DNA from: an uncultured bacterium
GTDB lineage: Bacteria; Cloacimonadota; Cloacimonadia; Cloacimonadales; Cloacimonadaceae
NCBI GenBank assembly: GCA_938009275.1
Contig: CALLHY010000057.1
Coordinates: forward strand, 62,001-126,000
Direction: 5' to 3'
Length of the DNA: 64,000 nt
Shown here: positions 59,808 through 64,000 of the stretch, in pieces
Position numbering within the stretch: the stretch's first letter is position 1
Layout of the letters: every line of letters begins with the position of its first letter
The notes under the pieces: model-generated
Told to the model about the DNA's origin: nothing
Database searches by the model: none
Seen by the model: the letters and a program-made list of their open reading frames with translations, nothing else
Translations under genes and position numbers: made by a program

Positions 59808-61119
59808 GCACATTTTGATAGTGGAAGACAATCCTGATACTCTGAACATGCTGTCCCGAAAGATTAAAGCCAAGGGATGGCAAACCTATTTGGCAGCAGA
59901 CGTTCCGCAAGCATTAAAACTGCTGGAAACAATTGCCATTGATCTGGTGTTAACGGATTATAAAATGCCCAAGATTACCGGATTAGACCTGATTAAGCAC
60001 CTGCATAGCCATTACCGCAACATACCTGTAATCATGATTACAGGATATCCCAGCATTGAAGGAGCTGTAGAAGCCGTTAAGGTAGGGGCAGAAGAATATC
60101 TTAGCAAGCCATTTACCGATGATGAGCTCTTTAAAGCCATAGAAAATGCCATTCTAAAGGTAAGGCAACGAAAAAGCAAGTCCGAAACCCTGGCAAGCAA
60201 TCCCTTCGGACTAATCGGCAATTCGGAACAGATGCAAGAGCTGTATAGAAAGATTCAGAAATCCACTACCAACAATGCAACTGTGCTTATTCAAGGTGAG
60301 AGCGGAACTGGCAAAGAACTGGTTGCCCGTGCTATTCACTACCATTCGCACCATAGCAAAGCACCTTTTGTGCCTGTTAACTGCGGGGCAATTCCCGACA
60401 GCCTCCTGGAAGCAGAGCTTTTTGGTTATTTAAAGGGATCATTTACTGGAGCGAATGAAACCCGTGCCGGGTATTTCCTTACTGCTGACGGGGGCAGCGT
60501 ATTTCTAGACGAGATAAGCGAAACATCGCTTTCGATGCAGGTTAAGCTACTTCGTGTGCTTCAGGATAAGCAAATAAGCATGATAGGCTCAAAAACACCT
60601 CGAAAGGTTAATGTGCGAATTATTGCCGCTACGAATAAAGACCTGCCTTTGCTGGTAAAGCAAGGCGGCTTTAGAGAAGACCTGTATTTTAGATTAAATG
60701 TGCTTCCCATCTGCATTCCTCCGCTTAGGGAGCACCCGGAAGACATTGAGCTCTTAACTCACCATTTCCTGAAGAAATATGCCACAGAAAACTCAATGCC
60801 CATACCCAGCATCAGCGATGAAGTGCTAAAGGCTCTAAAGACTTATAGCTGGCCTGGTAATGTACGTGAACTGGAAAACCTTGTTTACCGGATGGTAATT
60901 ATGTGTGAAGGTCAAAGCATTTGCACACCAGACCTGCCTTCATATATGAAGTTTACCATTTCTCAACCCCAAAACCTTAACCGGACTCTGCAAGAGGTTG
61001 AGCGAGAATACATAAAAGCCGTGCTTGTCTCTGTTGGTGATAATAAAACCCTGGCGGCTAACATATTGGGTATTGACAGAAAAACCCTGTATAATAAAAT
61101 AAGAGAAATCGTCGATTAG
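59794..61119 (+). CDS. Sigma-54-dependent response regulator (NtrC family)
   Basis: 441 aa: a REC domain (acidic pair E11-D12, phosphoacceptor D55, K105), a sigma-54 AAA+ domain with Walker A GESGTGKE (168-175), loop 1 GSFTGA (215-220, the usual GAFTGA with one change), Walker B GGSVFLDEI and FREDLYFRLNVLPI, then a C-terminal Fis-type helix-turn-helix (NKTLAANILGIDRKTLYNKI). It activates sigma-54 promoters on phosphorylation by the overlapping kinase. I saw no clear -24/-12 promoter in the window, so its targets are probably elsewhere. Confidence 0.94.
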   Translation: MNAPEHILIVEDNPDTLNMLSRKIKAKGWQTYLAADVPQALKLLETIAIDLVLTDYKMPKITGLDLIKHLHSHYRNIPVIMITGYPSIEGAVEAVKVGAEEYLSKPFTDDELFKAIENAILKVRQRKSKSETLASNPFGLIGNSEQMQELYRKIQKSTTNNATVLIQGESGTGKELVARAIHYHSHHSKAPFVPVNCGAIPDSLLEAELFGYLKGSFTGANETRAGYFLTADGGSVFLDEISETSLSMQVKLLRVLQDKQISMIGSKTPRKVNVRIIAATNKDLPLLVKQGGFREDLYFRLNVLPICIPPLREHPEDIELLTHHFLKKYATENSMPIPSISDEVLKALKTYSWPGNVRELENLVYRMVIMCEGQSICTPDLPSYMKFTISQPQNLNRTLQEVEREYIKAVLVSVGDNKTLAANILGIDRKTLYNKIREIVD

Positions 61120-61129
61120 GGAGAATGAT

Positions 61130-61699
61130 ATGTTCTTAAGCCTGGTGGAACAAAACAGAAGCTACAGACGCTTTCATCAACAGAAACGGATTTCGGAAGC
61201 AGAATTAACAGAATTGATCAGCCTTGCCAGGCTAAGCCCCAGTGCTGCAAATCTGCAAAACATTCGCTATTATCTGGTAACAGAAGCTGATGTCTGCGAA
61301 AGTGTATTTCCACATCTTAAATGGGCAAACTACTTAAGGTATTGGGATGGCCCGGAACAAGGTGAGCGTCCCGCTGCATACATAATAATGCTTACCCCCA
61401 TGGCTACTACACGATTTCACCATATAGACACAGGCATAGCAGCGCAAACCATCCTACTGGGTGCCACAGAAAAGGGGATGGGTGGCTGCATGATTGCTTC
61501 CGCTGATAAAGTGGAGATAAGAGAGCTATTTAACTTACCTGAGGCGATGGAGATAAGCTTAGTAATAGCCATAGGCTATCCGGCAGAAAAAGTGGTGATA
61601 GACGAGATTGATGATCCTGATGATGTGGAATACTGGCGCGATGACGACGGTATTCACCATGTGCCCAAACGCAGATTAAAAGAGCTAATATTGAACTAA
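61130..61699 (+). CDS. Nitroreductase-family flavoprotein
   Basis: A 189-aa protein of the nitroreductase fold: VEQNRSYRRFHQQ at the N-terminus (FMN phosphate contacts), LARLSPSAANLQNIRYYLV, and DTGIAAQTILLGATEKGMGGCMIAS for the central helix. Such enzymes use FMN and NAD(P)H; the natural substrate is unknown. It begins 10 bp after the response-regulator gene, so it is probably in the same operon. It overlaps the convergent membrane-protein gene by 4 nt at the stop codons. Confidence 0.88.
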   Translation: MFLSLVEQNRSYRRFHQQKRISEAELTELISLARLSPSAANLQNIRYYLVTEADVCESVFPHLKWANYLRYWDGPEQGERPAAYIIMLTPMATTRFHHIDTGIAAQTILLGATEKGMGGCMIASADKVEIRELFNLPEAMEISLVIAIGYPAEKVVIDEIDDPDDVEYWRDDDGIHHVPKRRLKELILN

Positions 61700-62055
61700 G
61701 TTTCTTCGTTTATGCCTTTCCTTGCAGTGATATGCTCAAAGATTAGCATGCTGCCTGCGATGAGTAAGGGTAACATGAACAGCACGTAAACCCACCAGTT
61801 ACCTGATGAACGGATAATGTAGGCAAAACCCAGCATCATAAGTAAGCTAAATATTCCACTTACCACCGGCTGACTAAGGCTTATCCACAATAATACCAGA
61901 ATGAAGATTAGTGGAATATTGTGAATTAGAAAGCCTAAAAGCATTACTCCGATAGGTGCCTTTGAACCAAATACATCCAGGGAAAAAAGCATAGTAAACA
62001 AACCCAGCAGCATTAAAATACCGCGGGGAATCCAAAACATAAGACCTCGTTTCAT
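61696..62055 (-). CDS. Small membrane protein, four helices, unknown
   Basis: A 119-aa protein with four hydrophobic segments (about residues 8-27, 36-57, 60-80, 85-107). The N-terminal IPRGILMLLGLFTMLFSLDVF and a GFLIHNIPLIFILVLL segment recall a small conserved membrane family (possibly DUF7670, from memory). No function is known. GGGAGAT precedes the ATG. Its 3' end overlaps the nitroreductase stop on the other strand. Confidence 0.65.
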   Translation of the reverse strand: MKRGLMFWIPRGILMLLGLFTMLFSLDVFGSKAPIGVMLLGFLIHNIPLIFILVLLWISLSQPVVSGIFSLLMMLGFAYIIRSSGNWWVYVLFMLPLLIAGSMLIFEHITARKGINEET

Positions 62056-62220
62056 CCATATCTCCCATGTTCATTTTATGTTGCTTACATTATAATCGTG
62101 ATTTTGGCAATTACTAATGGAATTGGTAACTAAGCAGCGTCGCTACCCTTAGGAGCAGGTAATGCTTCTATTCCTGAAACTTAGACCTCAGGCCAGTATC
62201 TTTCGTCCACAAGAGACATA

Positions 62221-62307
62221 TTCCTTGAACGAATTACTAATGCATTACGCATGAAATACGGATGGGATGCGTATTTCATGCGTAATGATAGGTGATTTGT
62301 TCAAGGA
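62221..62307 (+). repeat. Dispersed 11-bp-module palindrome, copy 4 (both edges intact)
   Basis: The most complete copy: edge TTCCTTGAACGAATTACTAAT, then GCATTACGCAT and GAAATACGGAT, centre GGG, then ATGCGTATTTC and ATGCGTAATGA, and the opposite edge TTTGTTCAAGGA. The inner 30+ bp match copy 3 exactly. Confidence 0.85.
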
Positions 62308-62378
62308 TCGTAGAATTACCAAATAAACCTTCACAACCAATATGGCCTGTATCAGAGCTAAAACCACGAATATTTATC

Positions 62379-62406
62379 TTGACGTAATAACTTAGTTTCG
62401 TATTAA
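62379..62406 (+). promoter_or_regulatory. Candidate promoter for the S49 peptidase gene
   Basis: TTGACG at 62379-62384, a 16-bp spacer and TATTAA at 62401-62406. It leaves a leader of about 80 nt containing a GTGTTC/GAACAC hairpin. Confidence 0.5.
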
Positions 62407-62491
62407 TGTGTTCAGCGTGCAGGGAACACGCCTTCAATATCCGCAGGATGCAATTTTGGGAAAAGACTTTATTTAAAACGAAGGAGTTAGT

Positions 62492-64000
62492 ATGAATAAC
62501 GTAACAAAACTATGTATTCTAATGGTTGCCCTGTGCGCAGCAATTGGGCTGTCGGCACAGAGTAACGTTCTTGCCACAGGTGGTGGATTGAAGAACTTCG
62601 ATTTTCCCATTGCGGGCATCGATAACGTTTTTATTCCTCTCAGCAATCCGTCATTACTGGGCACAGGAAATGCCAATGGCTTTGGATTTGCGCATCAGAG
62701 TATTGAAGATAAATGGCAAAAGAACTATTGGCTGTTCCTGAATGGAGATGGACTTAGCTACATTTATCAGAGAAACAACGGTAAAAATATCCACACTCTG
62801 GCCACAGGTAGCGAAGCATTACCTGTGCACATATTCCCCAATCTATATATGGGAACAAATTACGCCTGGACAGGCGATGTATTTAAGGAAGGTGACTTCC
62901 GTAGCGGTGTAACCTATCGTCCCACAGACTTTGCTTCTCTCGCCATGACCTGGGACAATCCTTACAAGCAGTCCCCCAGTTATCGCGGTGGTGTTGCCCT
63001 TCGCCCCTTCGCGTTCACAGATGCAGTGGCAGATTATCGATTGGAACTAAGCGCTGATATCAATTATGCCAAGGATGGGAAGGATTACAAGACATATAAG
63101 CCAAGCATTGGTGTGCAAACTCAAATATTAGACGGTTTGATGATTGGTGGAGCTTACAATATGGAAAGCGAAAGCACTATGCTTAGCTTTAGCATTGGCT
63201 CTAGAACTTCTTCAGCCGGTGCTGTGATGAACTCCAAAAAAGATTATAGTGATGGCGTAGCCTATGCTCATTTTGGCGAAGAAAGTTACAAGCCATTTCT
63301 GGGAATTACTCCCAAAACATGGTATAACATGAATATGAAGGGTAACATTGTAAGCTATAAAGCACCCAAATATAAGTTTGGACCTATTAATATCTTCGAT
63401 TCCAAAGACAAGTCTGTGGAAGCTGTGATTAGTGAGATAAACAAGGCAAAAGACGATCCCGCCGTGCATGGCATCCTGCTGCGCAACCCCTCCTTCAATA
63501 CTTCCATGGCTTTGCAGCAGGAGATATTGGATGCCTTTGCCGCGTTTAAGGCGAGCGGTAAGAAGATTAGCTTCTATTACGACAACATCAGCAATGGTGG
63601 CTACATATTTGCCGCTTCCATAGCGGATGAGATTTATCTGAACCCGATGGGCAGCATCGATCTGCGTGGGCTTTCTATCACCAGCCCTTACTTTAAAAAT
63701 CTTCTAAACGAATTGGGTATAGAAACCCTGAACTTCCGCAGCCACAAATATAAGAATGCTGGCAATATGTTCTCTGAAACAGCTATGACCGATGCAGAAC
63801 GCGAAGTGTACGACTCCATTCTTCAGAGTTTTTACAATCAACTTACCGGAAGAATTGAGCAAGGCAGAGGTAACAAACTAAAGGCCAATGTAGATAGTAT
63901 AATAGATAATGGCCCCTATTTTCTGGCACAAGATGCTGTGGAGAAAGGTTTGGTAGATGGTCTTATCTATGCCGATGAACTGGATAAGAAGCTGAAAGAG
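62492..64000 (+). CDS. S49 (SppA-like) signal peptide peptidase with N-terminal beta-rich domain, partial
   Basis: 503 codons open to the window edge. A signal peptide (about residues 1-22) is followed by a beta-rich, outer-membrane-protein-like region (about 25-270; alternating aromatic strands such as YNMESESTMLSFSIGS). The first SppA-type ClpP-fold domain comes next (about 300 onward; VEAVISEINKAKDDPAVHGILL, ISFYYDNISNGGYIFAASIA, then HKYKNAGNMFSETAM with the probable general-base Lys421). The second SppA domain with the catalytic Ser would lie beyond the window. AAGGAG precedes the ATG. The fusion of barrel-like and protease parts is unlike E. coli SppA. Confidence 0.8.
   Translation, partial: MNNVTKLCILMVALCAAIGLSAQSNVLATGGGLKNFDFPIAGIDNVFIPLSNPSLLGTGNANGFGFAHQSIEDKWQKNYWLFLNGDGLSYIYQRNNGKNIHTLATGSEALPVHIFPNLYMGTNYAWTGDVFKEGDFRSGVTYRPTDFASLAMTWDNPYKQSPSYRGGVALRPFAFTDAVADYRLELSADINYAKDGKDYKTYKPSIGVQTQILDGLMIGGAYNMESESTMLSFSIGSRTSSAGAVMNSKKDYSDGVAYAHFGEESYKPFLGITPKTWYNMNMKGNIVSYKAPKYKFGPINIFDSKDKSVEAVISEINKAKDDPAVHGILLRNPSFNTSMALQQEILDAFAAFKASGKKISFYYDNISNGGYIFAASIADEIYLNPMGSIDLRGLSITSPYFKNLLNELGIETLNFRSHKYKNAGNMFSETAMTDAEREVYDSILQSFYNQLTGRIEQGRGNKLKANVDSIIDNGPYFLAQDAVEKGLVDGLIYADELDKKLKE

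Larger units (their letters stand above)
62056..62491 (+). other. 436-bp divergent intergenic region
   Basis: It contains repeat copy 4 (62221-62307), a promoter for the S49 peptidase gene (62379-62406) and a leader hairpin GTGTTC/GAACAC (62408-62429). No coding signal is seen. Confidence 0.7.

Overview
The window looks like chromosomal DNA of a Gram-negative (diderm) anaerobe. The evidence is lpxB (lipid A), outer-membrane and lipoprotein exports, a T9SS-like C-terminal sorting domain, a trimeric NAD-linked [FeFe] hydrogenase with Rex, and a catabolic-type glutamate dehydrogenase. This mix (fermentative amino-acid metabolism, hydrogenase, T9SS-like tails, DUF2851, REC-PPDK proteins) fits the Cloacimonadota or a neighbour in the Fibrobacteres-Chlorobi-Bacteroidetes sphere; that placement is inference from gene content only. 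Genes are packed tightly, mostly with 4-nt ATGA/GTGA/TTGA overlaps. I see no insertion sequence, prophage or CRISPR array.

Layout. 0-4.1 kb: lpxB (cut by the window edge), a small-multidrug-export membrane protein, a ferritin-like protein, recO and rqcH. 4.2-14.4 kb: a coiled-coil envelope protein, a patatin-like lipase, then a methyltransferase-rho-SPOR protein-mutS-SurA/PpiD-like lipoprotein-tadA run ending in tRNA-Ser(CGA). 14.7-17.1 kb: a DEAD-box helicase, tRNA-Phe(GAA) and a lone receiver protein. 17.1-23.8 kb: a minus-strand operon (xseA, GHL10 hydrolase-like protein, flippase, two glycosyltransferases), all joined by 4-nt overlaps. 24-28 kb: queC, asparaginase and a double-glycosyltransferase fusion. 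28.5-41.6 kb: a secreted T9SS-tailed protein, rpsT, mtgA, DUF2851, a TerB/FHA-like/ABC membrane protein, a lipoprotein, a four-gene uncharacterised membrane module, an acyl-activating enzyme and a class II aldolase.

41.8-50.0 kb is one minus-strand redox operon: rex, hydC, hydB, hydA, a small [2Fe-2S] protein, a sensory-type [FeFe] hydrogenase with a PAS domain, and a SpoIIE-type phosphatase. 50.0-51.3 kb is a gene-free, repeat-rich island (8-bp and 7-bp minisatellites built on GTTA, a 38-bp direct repeat, and a 27-bp exact inverted repeat). 51.3-61.7 kb holds two tandem paralogues that fuse receiver-like domains to a PPDK/PEP-synthase N-terminal domain, then gdhA, a histidine kinase and sigma-54 response regulator pair, and a nitroreductase. 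The window ends inside an S49 peptidase gene.

The least explained signals are: (1) a dispersed intergenic palindrome family built of 11-bp modules (five copies, one a GC-rich counterpart with the same geometry); (2) the tandem REC-PPDK_N proteins, which lack the phosphohistidine and PEP-binding domains and of which only one keeps a receiver aspartate; (3) the sensory hydrogenase-phosphatase pair inside the catalytic hydrogenase operon; (4) the ABC/lipoprotein/four-gene membrane module at 32-39.4 kb.
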